A DNA stretch of 64,000 nt from Flagellimonas aequoris. GTDB taxonomy: Bacteria > Bacteroidota > Bacteroidia > Flavobacteriales > Flavobacteriaceae. The stretch is taken from contig NZ_QXFJ01000030.1 in NCBI RefSeq assembly GCF_003584165.1, positions 310,001 through 374,000 on the forward strand. Reading direction: 5' to 3'. Below are positions 10,354 to 19,484 of this stretch, piece after piece. Position numbers and translations under genes: made by a program. A model generated the notes under the pieces. It worked only from the letters and a program-made list of their open reading frames with translations, ran no database searches and had not been told where the DNA came from. How positions within the stretch are numbered: position 1 is the first letter of the stretch; every line of letters starts with the position of its first letter.

Positions 10354-11243
10354 TGGAACAATTGTTAGGTGCGGGAGTTGCTCTGGTCACCCCTTTCAAG
10401 GACGACCTTTCGGTGGATGTGGCTGCACTGGAACGCATTGTGGAGCACTGTGTTCAAGGTGGTTTGGATTATTTGGTAGTGCTGGGCACTACAGCGGAAT
10501 CCGCAACTTTGTCCAAGATTGAAAAACAATTGGTAGTAGATGTAGTGGTCCGTGCCAATGCAGGCCGGTTGCCGCTCGTATTGGGTATTGGTGGTAACAA
10601 CACCATGGCCCTTGTGGATGAATTGAAGACCACGGACCTAAGCGAGTTCGAAGCGGTACTTTCCGTATCTCCTTATTACAACAAGCCGACCCAAGAGGGT
10701 ATCTTCCGTCACTTCAAGGCTCTGGCGGAAGCATCGCCAAAACCTATCATCTTATATAATGTGCCCTCAAGGACAGGAAGCAACATGTTAGCAGAGACAA
10801 CCTTAAGGTTGGCCAAAGAGGTTCCCAATATTGTGGCCATTAAAGAGGCTTGTGGGGATATGGTCCAAATCGATAAGATCATCAAGAACAAACCGGAGCA
10901 TTTTATGGTCATCTCCGGTGATGACATCACCGCTTTGCCCACCGTTTTGGCTGGCGGGGCTGGGGTCATCTCTGTTTTGGGACAAGGACTGCCCTCACAA
11001 ATCTCCAAGATGATCCATTTAGGGCTTGAGGGAGATTCCGAAGATGCCTACAAGATTCATCATGGCCTGTCGCCGATCATGAATCTTATTTTTGAGGAAG
11101 GTAACCCTGCGGGAATCAAAAGTGTTTTTGAAAATTTGGGGTTGGCCGGTTCGTCAGTGCGCTTACCTTTGGTAGAAGCGAGCGTTCCATTGAAGAACAA
11201 AATCGGTTCATTCTTGAAGTCTTTGGATACCGCACATGTTTAA
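10350..11243 (+). CDS. dapA: 4-hydroxy-tetrahydrodipicolinate synthase DapA
   Basis: A 297-aa class I aldolase that condenses pyruvate with aspartate semialdehyde, the first committed step to lysine and meso-diaminopimelate for peptidoglycan. Family marks are GTTAESATL near residue 47, the YNVPSRTG loop (about 135-142) and the Schiff-base lysine in VAIKEACGD (Lys165). Length and ends are as expected. It is coupled to the DUF6913 gene by a 4-bp overlap. Confidence 0.96.
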   Translation: MMEQLLGAGVALVTPFKDDLSVDVAALERIVEHCVQGGLDYLVVLGTTAESATLSKIEKQLVVDVVVRANAGRLPLVLGIGGNNTMALVDELKTTDLSEFEAVLSVSPYYNKPTQEGIFRHFKALAEASPKPIILYNVPSRTGSNMLAETTLRLAKEVPNIVAIKEACGDMVQIDKIIKNKPEHFMVISGDDITALPTVLAGGAGVISVLGQGLPSQISKMIHLGLEGDSEDAYKIHHGLSPIMNLIFEEGNPAGIKSVFENLGLAGSSVRLPLVEASVPLKNKIGSFLKSLDTAHV

Positions 11244-11268
11244 AATTCGTTAAAAGTTGCCCAAAACC

Positions 11269-11347
11269 TTGTGGGAACCACATTTTGCCCGTTACATTTG
11301 GGAGCGGTAAATTCTTTTTTTAAATCCGTTCATTATCACTAATTTTG
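11269..11347 (+). promoter_or_regulatory. Candidate bamD promoters
   Basis: TTG at 11269-11271, 21 bases and TACATTTG at 11293-11300 form a full Bacteroidota promoter, giving a leader of about 45 nt. A second perfect box, TAATTTTG at 11340-11347, ends four bases before the ATG of bamD but lacks a TTG at the right distance. Confidence 0.55.
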
Positions 11348-11351
11348 CAAA

Positions 11352-12179
11352 ATGTTTTTGAAAATGAGGTCAATACTTCTTCTTTGCTTCGCAGCCATTC
11401 TTCTAACATCCTGTAGTGAGTACCAAAAGGTACTCAAGAACACCGATGTTGGGCCCAAGTACGATATGGCCGAGAAGTTGTACAATGAAGGCGATTATAA
11501 AAGGGCCGTTCGTTTGTTCGAACAGATTGCGCCAAAATATGTGGGCAAGCCCCAAGGTGAGCGGGTGATGTTCTTCTTTGCCGATTCGTATTTCAAGACA
11601 GAGGACTACTATCTATCTGGCTATCAGTTTGAACGTTTTGTAAAATCCTACCCAAGGAGCGACAAAATCCAAGAAGCTACTTTTTTGGGAGCGAAGAGCT
11701 ATTACATGCTTTCCCCTCGTTATTCTTTAGATCAAACGGATACGGATAAGGCTCTGGCCAAACTGCAGACTTTCATCAACAATTACCCGGAATCAGAGTA
11801 TTTTGATGAGGCCAATACCATGGCCAAGGAATTGACCACAAAGAAGGAGAAAAAACAGTTGGAGATTGCCAAACAGTACAACAAAATTGGAGCTTGGGAC
11901 CTACCAAGATTGATTTCAGCAATCAAGGCCTTCGACAATTTCGTGTCGGACAATCCCGGTTCCATCTATAGGGAAGAAGCCTTGTATTACCGCATTGAAG
12001 CGGCGGCCAACCTGGCCTTTTACAGTACCTTCGATAAAAAGCAGGAACGTTTGCAAGATGCGATGGGTTCCTACAACAATTTGATGAAATATTTTCCCGA
12101 GTCAAAGTTTAAGGATGATGCCGATAAACTTGCCGAGAAAATTCAAGATGAATTGAGCGCATACACCATTTCCAAATAA
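11352..12179 (+). CDS. bamD: Outer membrane protein assembly factor BamD
   Basis: A 275-aa outer-membrane lipoprotein of the BAM complex, which inserts beta-barrel proteins. It has a signal peptide with lipobox (LLTSC, Cys about 22) and then tetratricopeptide-like helical repeats (AEKLYNEGDYKRAVRLFEQI, FFADSYFKTEDYYLSGYQFE, ATFLGAKSYYM). SYPRS and NYPES repeat ends are typical of BamD. Initiation at the in-frame ATG 11364 (MRSILLLCF) is also possible. It heads the gene order bamD-rpoZ-coaBC-DUF4835-recN, which is characteristic of Bacteroidota. Confidence 0.93.
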   Translation: MFLKMRSILLLCFAAILLTSCSEYQKVLKNTDVGPKYDMAEKLYNEGDYKRAVRLFEQIAPKYVGKPQGERVMFFFADSYFKTEDYYLSGYQFERFVKSYPRSDKIQEATFLGAKSYYMLSPRYSLDQTDTDKALAKLQTFINNYPESEYFDEANTMAKELTTKKEKKQLEIAKQYNKIGAWDLPRLISAIKAFDNFVSDNPGSIYREEALYYRIEAAANLAFYSTFDKKQERLQDAMGSYNNLMKYFPESKFKDDADKLAEKIQDELSAYTISK

Positions 12180-12199
12180 AAGTTTTTAAACAGTTGCAT

Positions 12200-12526
12200 A
12201 TGCAAGATTTGAAAAATACAAAAGCCCCGGTTTCCACAGTTACCTTGAACAGGAACGAATTTGATGCCAAGACGGGGAACATCTACGAAGCCATCTCCAT
12301 TACGGCCAAACGTGCCATTCAGATCAATTCCGAGATCAAGAAGGAATTGTTGGAGAAATTGGAGGAGTTCGCTACCTATAGCGACAGTTTGGAAGAAGTT
12401 TTTGAGAACAAGGAACAGATTGAGGTTTCCAAGTTCTACGAAAAATTGCCAAAACCACACGCCTTGGCTGTACAAGAGTGGTTGGAAGACAAAATCTATT
12501 ACAGAAACACAGAGAAAGACGCCTAA
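12200..12526 (+). CDS. rpoZ: RNA polymerase omega subunit (RpoZ/Rpb6 family)
   Basis: A 108-aa protein with the Rpb6/omega core: GNIYEAISITAKRAIQINSEIKKEL, the segment that wraps the C-terminal part of beta'. Bacteroidota omega is longer and more divergent than that of E. coli. I chose the ATG at 12200 (MQDLKNTKAP); a TTG two codons upstream is less likely. Its position between bamD and coaBC is the usual one in this phylum. Confidence 0.85.
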   Translation: MQDLKNTKAPVSTVTLNRNEFDAKTGNIYEAISITAKRAIQINSEIKKELLEKLEEFATYSDSLEEVFENKEQIEVSKFYEKLPKPHALAVQEWLEDKIYYRNTEKDA

Positions 12527-12529
12527 GAG

Positions 12530-13735
12530 ATGCTTGGCGGTAAAAAAATCCTTTTGGGTATTTCCGGGGGAATTGCCGCGTACAAGACCACGTTTCTTGT
12601 AAGGTTATTGATAAAAGCTGGCGCTCAGGTCAAAGTAGTGATGACCCAGAGCGCCAGCTCTTTTGTATCTCCCCTAACGTTGTCCACCCTCTCCAAAAAT
12701 CCCGTTTTGTTGGATTTTGTAAACGAGGAGGACGGCTCCCTTTCATGGAACAATCATGTGGAGTTAGGTCTGTGGGCCGATATCATGTTGGTTGCTCCCG
12801 CTACGGCCAATACCTTATCTAAAATGGCAAATGGGGTATGCGACAATCTATTACTCGCTACCTATCTATCCGCTAAATGCCCGGTCTACTTTGCTCCGGC
12901 CATGGATTTGGACATGTACAAGCATCCATCCACAAAAAACTCCATAACCAAACTGGAATCCTATGGCAATGTGATGATTCCTGCTGAATCAGGGGAACTC
13001 GCCAGTGGTTTGCATGGGGAAGGGCGTATGGCCGAACCCGAAAATATTATCAAGTTTATTGAAAAACATCTAGCTGAAGGACTTCCCTTGAGCGGAAAAA
13101 AGGTGCTCATCACGGCAGGACCAACCCACGAAGCCATTGATCCCGTTCGTTTTTTGGGAAACAAATCCACGGGTGCCATGGGCTTTGAATTGGCTAAAAA
13201 AGCCGCCAATCTGGGTGCTCAGGTAATTTTGGTTTCGGGACCTACACATTTGTCCATTGAGCATTCTGGAATAACGTTGGTTCGGGTTACATCTGCCCGA
13301 GAAATGTACGAAGCCTGTCATAAGGTATATCCGGATATGGACGTTGCCATTTGTGCAGCAGCTGTGGCAGATTATCGACCCAAGCATGTGGCCAGTGAAA
13401 AAATCAAGAAGAAGGAAGGGAATATGCATTTAGAACTGGAACGCAATCCTGACATCCTTTTGTCCTTGGGAGAAAGCAAAAAACACCAGTTTTTGGTGGG
13501 ATTTGCCTTGGAGACCCAAAACGAGTTGGAAAACGCCAAAGACAAGCTCCAACGGAAACATTTGGATGCCATTGTACTCAATTCACTGAAAGATGATGGG
13601 GCAGGTTTTGGGGGTACTACCAATAAAATCACCTTCATTGATAAGAATTTGGAGATTAAAACGTTTGGTTTGAAGACGAAGCCCGAAGTGGCCTCGGATA
13701 TTTGGGACGAAATCATCTCCAGAATCCATGCGTAA
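12530..13735 (+). CDS. coaBC: Bifunctional CoaBC (PPC synthetase/decarboxylase)
   Basis: A 401-aa enzyme making 4'-phosphopantetheine for coenzyme A. The N-terminal flavoprotein decarboxylase (CoaC) shows GISGGIAAYKT, VAPATANTLSKMANGVCDNLL and the PAMD motif (PAMN in E. coli). The C-terminal ligase (CoaB) starts about residue 185 with LITAGPTHEAIDPVRFLGN and contains ICAAAVADYRP and IVLN. The start lies 3 bp after rpoZ, and the end overlaps the next gene by 8 bp. coaE, which completes the pathway, is 6 kb downstream at 19481. Confidence 0.96.
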   Translation: MLGGKKILLGISGGIAAYKTTFLVRLLIKAGAQVKVVMTQSASSFVSPLTLSTLSKNPVLLDFVNEEDGSLSWNNHVELGLWADIMLVAPATANTLSKMANGVCDNLLLATYLSAKCPVYFAPAMDLDMYKHPSTKNSITKLESYGNVMIPAESGELASGLHGEGRMAEPENIIKFIEKHLAEGLPLSGKKVLITAGPTHEAIDPVRFLGNKSTGAMGFELAKKAANLGAQVILVSGPTHLSIEHSGITLVRVTSAREMYEACHKVYPDMDVAICAAAVADYRPKHVASEKIKKKEGNMHLELERNPDILLSLGESKKHQFLVGFALETQNELENAKDKLQRKHLDAIVLNSLKDDGAGFGGTTNKITFIDKNLEIKTFGLKTKPEVASDIWDEIISRIHA

Positions 13736-14618
13736 CGTACTGATTTTCATTTTTTTTCTTGCCATTGCACCGGTGGTTCCCGCCCAGGAACTGAATTGCA
13801 CTATTACCGTGAACTCTGATCAGGTAGGTCAGACCAACCAGCAGATTTTCAGGACTTTGGAACGTTCTTTAAATGACTTTGTCAATAAGAACAAGTGGAC
13901 CAATCGCGTCTATCGGGAGAATGAAAAGGTGAATGCGCGGATGTTCATTACTGTGACCCAGTATGAATCGGACCGGTTTGAGGCCAACATCCAAATACAG
14001 TCCACACGTCCTGTTTTCAACACCACTTACGAAAGTCCTGTTTTCAATTATAAGGACGACGCCTTCAATTTTCAATACCAAGAGTTTCAACCTTTGGTAT
14101 ACAACCCAAATTCATTCGACTCCAACTTGGTTGCAGTGGTTTCCTATTATGTGTATGTAATCTTGGGGTTGGATGCGGATACGTTTTCTCTGGAAGGCGG
14201 CAATGATTTTTACCGGACGGCCCAAAGTATCGTTACCCAAGCCCAAAGTTCCAACTACAGTGGTTGGAGCCAAGAGACTGGGACGCGTAGCCGATTTGAA
14301 CTGATTGATAACCTCTTGAGCAATTCGTTTCGGGAATATCGTGTGGCTATGTATAACTATCATCGAAAAGGGTTGGATTTACTGGCTGACAACAATAGCA
14401 CAGGCAAACAGATCATTGCAGGGAGTCTCCGTTTGTTCGAGACCTTGATCAAGCGTAGGCCCAATGCCTTCTTGATCCAGACTTTTTTCGATGCCAAATC
14501 CGAGGAAATACAGAATATCTTCTCCGATGGTCCAAAGATAGACATCGTCAAACTCAAGGAAACCCTGAACAAGGTGGCCCCATTTTATTCCACAACGTGG
14601 AATGAGATAAATTACTAG
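13728..14618 (+). CDS. DUF4835 family exported protein
   Basis: A 296-aa protein with a Sec signal peptide (MRNVLIFIFFLAIAPVVPAQE) and a mature part starting LNCTITVNSDQVGQTNQQIF, which is typical of DUF4835. The family is restricted to Bacteroidota and almost always sits between coaBC and recN. It has features expected of a periplasmic or outer-membrane-associated protein, but its function is unknown. It overlaps coaBC by 8 bp. The conserved block YVYVILGLDADTFSLEGG is visible in mid-protein. Confidence 0.86.
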   Translation: MRNVLIFIFFLAIAPVVPAQELNCTITVNSDQVGQTNQQIFRTLERSLNDFVNKNKWTNRVYRENEKVNARMFITVTQYESDRFEANIQIQSTRPVFNTTYESPVFNYKDDAFNFQYQEFQPLVYNPNSFDSNLVAVVSYYVYVILGLDADTFSLEGGNDFYRTAQSIVTQAQSSNYSGWSQETGTRSRFELIDNLLSNSFREYRVAMYNYHRKGLDLLADNNSTGKQIIAGSLRLFETLIKRRPNAFLIQTFFDAKSEEIQNIFSDGPKIDIVKLKETLNKVAPFYSTTWNEINY

Positions 14619-14664
14619 TGCATTTCTACAAAAGAGATTTATCTTTACGGTAAAATCTTCAGAA

Positions 14665-16317
14665 TTGCTGGCAAATCTTTCCATTCAAAATTATGCACTG
14701 ATTGATGATGTGAGCGTTGCATTCACCAACGGTTTTACTACTATTACAGGTGAAACTGGAGCGGGGAAATCCATCCTTTTAGGTGGTCTTTCCTTGGTTT
14801 TGGGGAAGCGCGCCGATCTTTCATCCCTCAAAAATGAGGAGCAAAAATGCGTGATCGAGGCGGAATTCGACATTTCAAAATATCAGCTACAGCAATTCTT
14901 TAGCGATAACGACCTGGACTATGAGGATAAGACCATTCTGCGCAGGGAAATCCTGCCCAGTGGCAAATCCAGGGCTTTTGTGAACGATTCCCCAGTAACT
15001 TTGGATGTGTTGAAGGAATTGGGGGAGCAGTTAGTGGATGTGCATTCGCAACACCAGACCCTTAGGCTTACGGAAAACGATTTTCAGATGAAGGTGGTGG
15101 ATGCCTTGGCCAATAATGCTGAAAACCTTGAAGCGTATCAGCAGCAGTTATCCCAATTACGGAAAGCCTCCAAAGAACTTCAGGAGTTGGAGACTTTTCA
15201 GTCCAACGCAGATAAAGAACATGATTACAACAGTTTTTTATTGGAGGAATTGGAAGCTGCCAAGTTGAAGGAAGGCATGCAGGAAGCATTGGAGGCAGAG
15301 TATGAACAGTTGAGCAATGTGGAGCAGATTATGGAGCAATTGTCCGCTGGGTATCAATTGATGAATGATGAACAATTGGGGCTTTTGGGGAGATTGACGG
15401 ACTTAAAACGTGCTTTTCAAAGTCTTTCGGAATATGGTCCTGCATACAAGACTTTGAGTGATCGGATTCAATCGGTACTCATTGAAATGGACGATGTAGC
15501 CTCTGAGATTGAGCAGATGAAGGATTCTGTTGAAGCGAATCCGGAACGCTTGGAAGTGGTAAACGGTCAACTGCAACAATTGTATGACCTTCAGAAAAAA
15601 CATCATACTGACTCTGTTGCGGATTTGATAACCATACGAGAGGAACTTGCGGTCAAGGTTGAGGCCGTGGCCAACATCGAGTCCAAAATCCAACAAAAGA
15701 AAAAAGAGGTCTTACAAATGACCGCCAAGGTCGATGCCGGTGCCGGAAAAATTCATCAAGCCCGTAAAGCGGTCATTCCAAAACTGAAGGGAATGCTGGA
15801 AGAAAATCTAGCTACATTGGGGATGCCTTCAGCTAGTTTTAAGATTGAAGTAAATCTATCCAACTCCTTCAAAACCAATGGAAAGGATGATTTACTATTT
15901 CTATTTGCCGCCAACAAAGGTTCCAACTATGGGGAACTCAAAAAAGTGGCATCAGGAGGGGAGTTGTCGCGTATTATGTTGATTATCAAATCCATATTGG
16001 CACAATACGAAAACTTGCCCACTATGATGTTCGATGAGATCGATACCGGGGTTTCTGGTGAGATATCGAACCGAATGGGGGAAATCATGCAGCAAATGAG
16101 CAGTACCATGCAAGTGTTTTCCATTACGCATTTGCCCCAAGTGGCCTCCAAAGGACAATACCAATACAAGGTTTACAAGGAAGAAAGTGCTTCAGGAACC
16201 AGCACCCACATCAAACAACTCAGTTCAGAGGAGCGTATAAGGGAATTAGCGGAGATGCTGGGCGGTAAATCCCTTTCCGAATCGGCTTTGGCCCACGCCC
16301 GTGAGCTTTTGCAGTAA
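14665..16317 (+). CDS. recN: DNA repair protein RecN
   Basis: A 550-aa SMC-like ATPase acting in double-strand break repair. It has Walker A GETGAGKSI near residue 30, then a long coiled-coil middle (about 150-350, many Glu/Gln/Leu). The ABC signature ASGGELSRIMLI and Walker B MMFDEIDTGVSG follow near residues 430-460. The start is a TTG, since the conserved N-terminus of RecN (ML-NLSI-NYALI) is reached only from it; there is no nearby ATG in frame. A TATCTTTA box lies 18 bases upstream. Last gene of the bamD cluster. Confidence 0.95.
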   Translation: MLANLSIQNYALIDDVSVAFTNGFTTITGETGAGKSILLGGLSLVLGKRADLSSLKNEEQKCVIEAEFDISKYQLQQFFSDNDLDYEDKTILRREILPSGKSRAFVNDSPVTLDVLKELGEQLVDVHSQHQTLRLTENDFQMKVVDALANNAENLEAYQQQLSQLRKASKELQELETFQSNADKEHDYNSFLLEELEAAKLKEGMQEALEAEYEQLSNVEQIMEQLSAGYQLMNDEQLGLLGRLTDLKRAFQSLSEYGPAYKTLSDRIQSVLIEMDDVASEIEQMKDSVEANPERLEVVNGQLQQLYDLQKKHHTDSVADLITIREELAVKVEAVANIESKIQQKKKEVLQMTAKVDAGAGKIHQARKAVIPKLKGMLEENLATLGMPSASFKIEVNLSNSFKTNGKDDLLFLFAANKGSNYGELKKVASGGELSRIMLIIKSILAQYENLPTMMFDEIDTGVSGEISNRMGEIMQQMSSTMQVFSITHLPQVASKGQYQYKVYKEESASGTSTHIKQLSSEERIRELAEMLGGKSLSESALAHARELLQ

Positions 16318-16340
16318 ATAGTGATTCTTTAAGGAAACTT

Positions 16341-16417
16341 GTTATTTCGAAATGAAACGCATGGCGTTGATGGAGAAATCTATTGTGTTTAGGATTCTTC
16401 GCTACGCTCAGAATGAC
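16341..16417. repeat. Dispersed intergenic repeat, unit 1
   Basis: This unit begins GTTATTTCGA and ends GCTCAGAATGAC. The ends are imperfect inverted copies of GTCATT-type termini that also flank the unit at 28143. The core TTCGCTACGCTCAGAATGAC reappears in slightly changed form at 16521. The 335-bp recN-fabI gap is occupied mainly by these copies and holds no gene that I can support. Confidence 0.6.
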
Positions 16418-16520
16418 CCATAGTAAAGTAAAAATGGGATTGAGCCAATTGAAGAGGTCTTGGTCGCTATATGAGTCCCTTCGAGCAATTTGTGCAATTC
16501 GTGTCGGTAAGTAGGAAAGC

Positions 16521-16547
16521 AATCCTTCGCTGCGCTCAGAATGACCC
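16521..16547. repeat. Dispersed intergenic repeat, partial unit 2
   Basis: AATCCTTCGCTGCGCTCAGA followed by ATGACCC matches the right end of the unit at 16394-16419 with a few changes. Only the right half is present, so this is a truncated second copy in the same gap. Confidence 0.6.
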
Positions 16548-16617
16548 GACTGCAGACCAGGTCAATATCTTCTGAATCTATACTGCTAGGGATGATTAAC
16601 ATTCGAAATAGTTTAAA

Positions 16618-16625
16618 TATCTTTG
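16618..16625 (+). promoter_or_regulatory. fabI promoter box
   Basis: TATCTTTG is a perfect TAnnTTTG box, 27 bases before the fabI ATG. The matching upstream element is weak (TTA rather than TTG). Confidence 0.5.
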
Positions 16626-16652
16626 TCCTGCAATCAACAATTGATAGAAAAT

Positions 16653-17465
16653 ATGGCATACAATCTCTTAAAAGGTAAAAAAGGAATCATTTTTGGGGCT
16701 TTGGATGAAAATTCCATTGCATGGAAAACGGCAGAACGCGTTCATGAGGAAGGTGGTACGTTTGTACTGACCAATGCTCCGATAGCCATGCGTATGGGCC
16801 AGATCAAAGATTTGGCAAGTAAGACCAATTCCGAAATCATTCCCGCCGATGCCACCAGCGAAGAAGATTTGAAGAACCTTGTGGAGCAATCCATGGAGAT
16901 TTTGGGTGGTAAGTTGGACTTTGTCCTTCATTCCATTGGAATGTCCGTAAACGTGAGAAAGGGTAGGGCCTACACCGATGAGAATTACGATTTTACTGCA
17001 AAAGGCTGGGATGTGTCCGCACTTTCCTTCCATAAAGTGATGCAGACGCTTTATAAATCTGATGCCATGAGCGAATGGGGCAGTATTGTAGCCCTTACTT
17101 ATATGGCCGCACAAAGGACCTTTCCTGATTACAATGATATGGCCGATAACAAGGCGTATTTGGAGTCTGTGGCCAGGAGTTTTGGGTATTTCTTTGGAAA
17201 GGAGAAAAAAGTACGGGTGAACACCATTTCCCAATCCCCGACCCCAACCACTGCGGGGCAAGGAGTAAAGGGATTTGATGGTTTCATCAACTATGCCGAA
17301 AAAATGTCTCCTTTGGGCAACGCCACGGCTGATGACTGTGCCAATTACACGGTTTCACTTTTCTCGGACCTGACCAAAAAAGTGACCATGCAGAACCTGT
17401 TCCATGATGGAGGGTTCTCCAACACTGGGGTGAGCCAAGAGGTAATCGATGAATTTTCAAAGTAA
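16653..17465 (+). CDS. fabI: Enoyl-ACP reductase FabI
   Basis: A 270-aa NADH-dependent reductase for the last step of each fatty acid elongation cycle. It is an SDR-fold protein with the divergent FabI nucleotide motif (GIIFGALDENSIAWKTAERV) and the catalytic Tyr-x6-Lys in DYNDMADNK (Tyr160, Lys167). The C-terminus has VTMQNLFHDGGFSNTG, as in other FabI. I chose the ATG at 16653 (MAYNLLKGKKG), since the longer frame starts inside the promoter box. A strong terminator follows 20 bp downstream. Confidence 0.95.
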   Translation: MAYNLLKGKKGIIFGALDENSIAWKTAERVHEEGGTFVLTNAPIAMRMGQIKDLASKTNSEIIPADATSEEDLKNLVEQSMEILGGKLDFVLHSIGMSVNVRKGRAYTDENYDFTAKGWDVSALSFHKVMQTLYKSDAMSEWGSIVALTYMAAQRTFPDYNDMADNKAYLESVARSFGYFFGKEKKVRVNTISQSPTPTTAGQGVKGFDGFINYAEKMSPLGNATADDCANYTVSLFSDLTKKVTMQNLFHDGGFSNTGVSQEVIDEFSK

Positions 17466-17484
17466 ACAATAAAGATAGTCTGGG

Positions 17485-17513
17485 AAGCCATCCTTTTTAG
17501 GGATGGCTTTTCT
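17485..17513 (+). terminator. Rho-independent terminator after fabI
   Basis: Stem AAGCCATCC (17485-17493) pairs perfectly with GGATGGCTT (17501-17509) over a 7-base loop, followed by a T-rich tail. An ATG at 17503 lies inside the right arm and is therefore not a credible start for the next gene. Confidence 0.85.
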
Positions 17514-17520
17514 ATTTCAT

Positions 17521-18528
17521 ATGGATGTATTTTTTTCCATAGTGGTTCCGGTGTACAACAGGCCCGAAGAGGTTCGGGAATTGTTGCAAAGTCTTACACA
17601 ACAGGATTTTGAAAAGGATTTTGAGGTGGTGATCGTGGAGGATGGCTCTTCGGAGAGCTCTGAGGACATAGTGGAGACCTTTAAAGGAGGACTGCAGATA
17701 TCCTATTATTTCAAGGAGAATTCCGGCCCCGGTGACTCTAGGAACTTTGGAATGCAAAAGGCCAAGGGAAATTATTTTATCATTTTGGATTCTGACTGCA
17801 TCTTACCAAAACAATACCTTTCTGAAGTTGATAAAGAACTGAAAGCGAAATTTATGCATTGTTTTGGAGGTCCTGATGCGGCGGATGCTTCCTTCACTTT
17901 GGTACAGAAGGCCATCAACTATGTGATGACATCCTTTTTCACTACAGGTGGGATACGTGGTGGGAAAAAATCTGTGGGCAAGTTCCAACCCCGGAGCTTC
18001 AATATGGGGATTTCCAAGGAAGCTTTTCAAAAAGCGGGTGGTTTTGGAAGAATCCACCCAGGGGAAGACCCTGACCTTACCTTTCGCATTTGGAAGGCCG
18101 GTTTCGAGACCAGATTGTTCCCAAAGGCCTATGTGTACCACAAACGACGGATAGATTGGAACAAGTTTTACATCCAAGTGAACAAATTTGGGATGGTACG
18201 CCCCATCTTGAACAAATGGCATCCGGGCACCGCAAGGTTGACCTATTGGTTCCCGACACTCTTTATGATCGGTTTGGTGGTCGCCTTGATCATGTCCATT
18301 TTCGGATTTGTAATCCCAATTGTTCTGTACGGGATATATTTTATGGTACTGTTTTTGGACGCTTTACTTCGAGAAGGAAATATAAAAGTGGCGTTATGGG
18401 CACTTTATGCGACTATCATCCAATTCACGGGATATGGAATTGGTTTTTTCAAGTCCACAATGTTGCTTAATTTTAGTAACAAGGATCCAGAAGAGCTGTT
18501 TCCCAAACTGTTTTTCAAGAAAAGGTAA
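17521..18528 (+). CDS. Family 2 glycosyltransferase, membrane-anchored
   Basis: A 335-aa GT2 protein. The GT-A domain starts FSIVVPVYNRPEEV and has the D-x-D-type metal site in FIILDSDC (about residue 83) and the acidic acceptor-site motif PGEDPDLTFRIW near 180. Two or three hydrophobic segments follow in the C-terminal third. It probably adds a sugar to a lipid-linked or surface glycan at the inner membrane; donor and acceptor are unknown. Start at the ATG 17521, since the upstream ATG lies in the fabI terminator. Two bases separate it from ybbR. Confidence 0.85.
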   Translation: MDVFFSIVVPVYNRPEEVRELLQSLTQQDFEKDFEVVIVEDGSSESSEDIVETFKGGLQISYYFKENSGPGDSRNFGMQKAKGNYFIILDSDCILPKQYLSEVDKELKAKFMHCFGGPDAADASFTLVQKAINYVMTSFFTTGGIRGGKKSVGKFQPRSFNMGISKEAFQKAGGFGRIHPGEDPDLTFRIWKAGFETRLFPKAYVYHKRRIDWNKFYIQVNKFGMVRPILNKWHPGTARLTYWFPTLFMIGLVVALIMSIFGFVIPIVLYGIYFMVLFLDALLREGNIKVALWALYATIIQFTGYGIGFFKSTMLLNFSNKDPEELFPKLFFKKR

Positions 18529-18530
18529 AA

Positions 18531-19484
18531 GTGTTCAAAAAAGTATTGCAAGGTCTCAACCAAAAGAAGGTGAAAATATTTTCACTCTTCTTGTTGTGCT
18601 CTTTTTCCGCTTGGTTCATCAGCAATCTTTCCGAAACCTACGAGTCAAGGTCCGATTTTGTGCTGAACTACAGGAATTTACCTGACACTTTATTATTGGG
18701 CAAGAACTCTGACGATAACTTGGAAGTGAAGCTGAGGACTAGTGGTTTTCAATTTTTGTACTACAATTTTTTCAAAAAACGGATAGACATCAATGTGTCC
18801 CAAGCCAGCTATCAGAATGGAAGGTATGTGCTATCGGAAGACAATTTAAGAAAGCAGATAGACCAGCAATTGTCCCAAAACATTTCATTGTTGGACGTGG
18901 ACAAAAACCAATTGGTATTGGACCTCTATCAAGTAGCAAGCAAGAAAATACCGATTGTGCCGAATATGGACCTGCAATTGGAACAGAACTACATTTTGGA
19001 CGGAAAGGTGATTATGGTTCCGGACTCGGTGACGGTGAAGGGGCCCGGTAGTGAAATAGACACCATCAAGGAAATCATGACAGCTCCTATTCGCTTGGTC
19101 AACGTTTCGGATAGCTTTGAAAGGGAGGCATCGCTAGTTTTTCCAAAAGGGCTGGAAAATAGCGTGTTTTCCGATGCCAGGGTATCGGTTTCAGGAAAGG
19201 TGGCCAAGTTTTCAGAAAAGGTATTCGACGTCCCCGTACAGGTTCTCAATATTCCGGACGGATATCAAGTGAAGACCTTCCCAAGTTCCGTAACGGTACT
19301 CTGCAAGGCCAGTATCGACCGTCTAAAGAATATTTCGGCTTCCGATTTTAATGTTGAGGCCGATTATGGAAAATCGAAAGGCTCTAACAACACTCTTTTT
19401 CTGGTCATTTCAAAACGTCCTGAAAATGTGTACGATGTAAGGCTGCAGGAAAACAGTGTGAACTTTGTTTTGGAACAGCAATGA
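18531..19484 (+). CDS. YbbR-domain protein
   Basis: A 317-aa protein with a single N-terminal transmembrane helix (KIFSLFLLCSFSAWFISNL) and tandem extracytoplasmic YbbR-like beta domains. These show the repeated VTVKGPGSEIDTIKEIMT and VSGKVAKF / VPVQVLNIPDGYQV units. In Firmicutes the family member CdaR regulates a cyclic-di-AMP cyclase; in Bacteroidota the role is unknown. Translation starts at GTG 18531, two bases after the glycosyltransferase stop, and it overlaps coaE by 4 bp. Confidence 0.82.
   Translation: MFKKVLQGLNQKKVKIFSLFLLCSFSAWFISNLSETYESRSDFVLNYRNLPDTLLLGKNSDDNLEVKLRTSGFQFLYYNFFKKRIDINVSQASYQNGRYVLSEDNLRKQIDQQLSQNISLLDVDKNQLVLDLYQVASKKIPIVPNMDLQLEQNYILDGKVIMVPDSVTVKGPGSEIDTIKEIMTAPIRLVNVSDSFEREASLVFPKGLENSVFSDARVSVSGKVAKFSEKVFDVPVQVLNIPDGYQVKTFPSSVTVLCKASIDRLKNISASDFNVEADYGKSKGSNNTLFLVISKRPENVYDVRLQENSVNFVLEQQ

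Noticed and set aside
17503..17520. Earlier ATG for the glycosyltransferase gene
   Set aside because: The codon lies inside the right arm of the fabI terminator hairpin; the next ATG gives the normal GT2 start.
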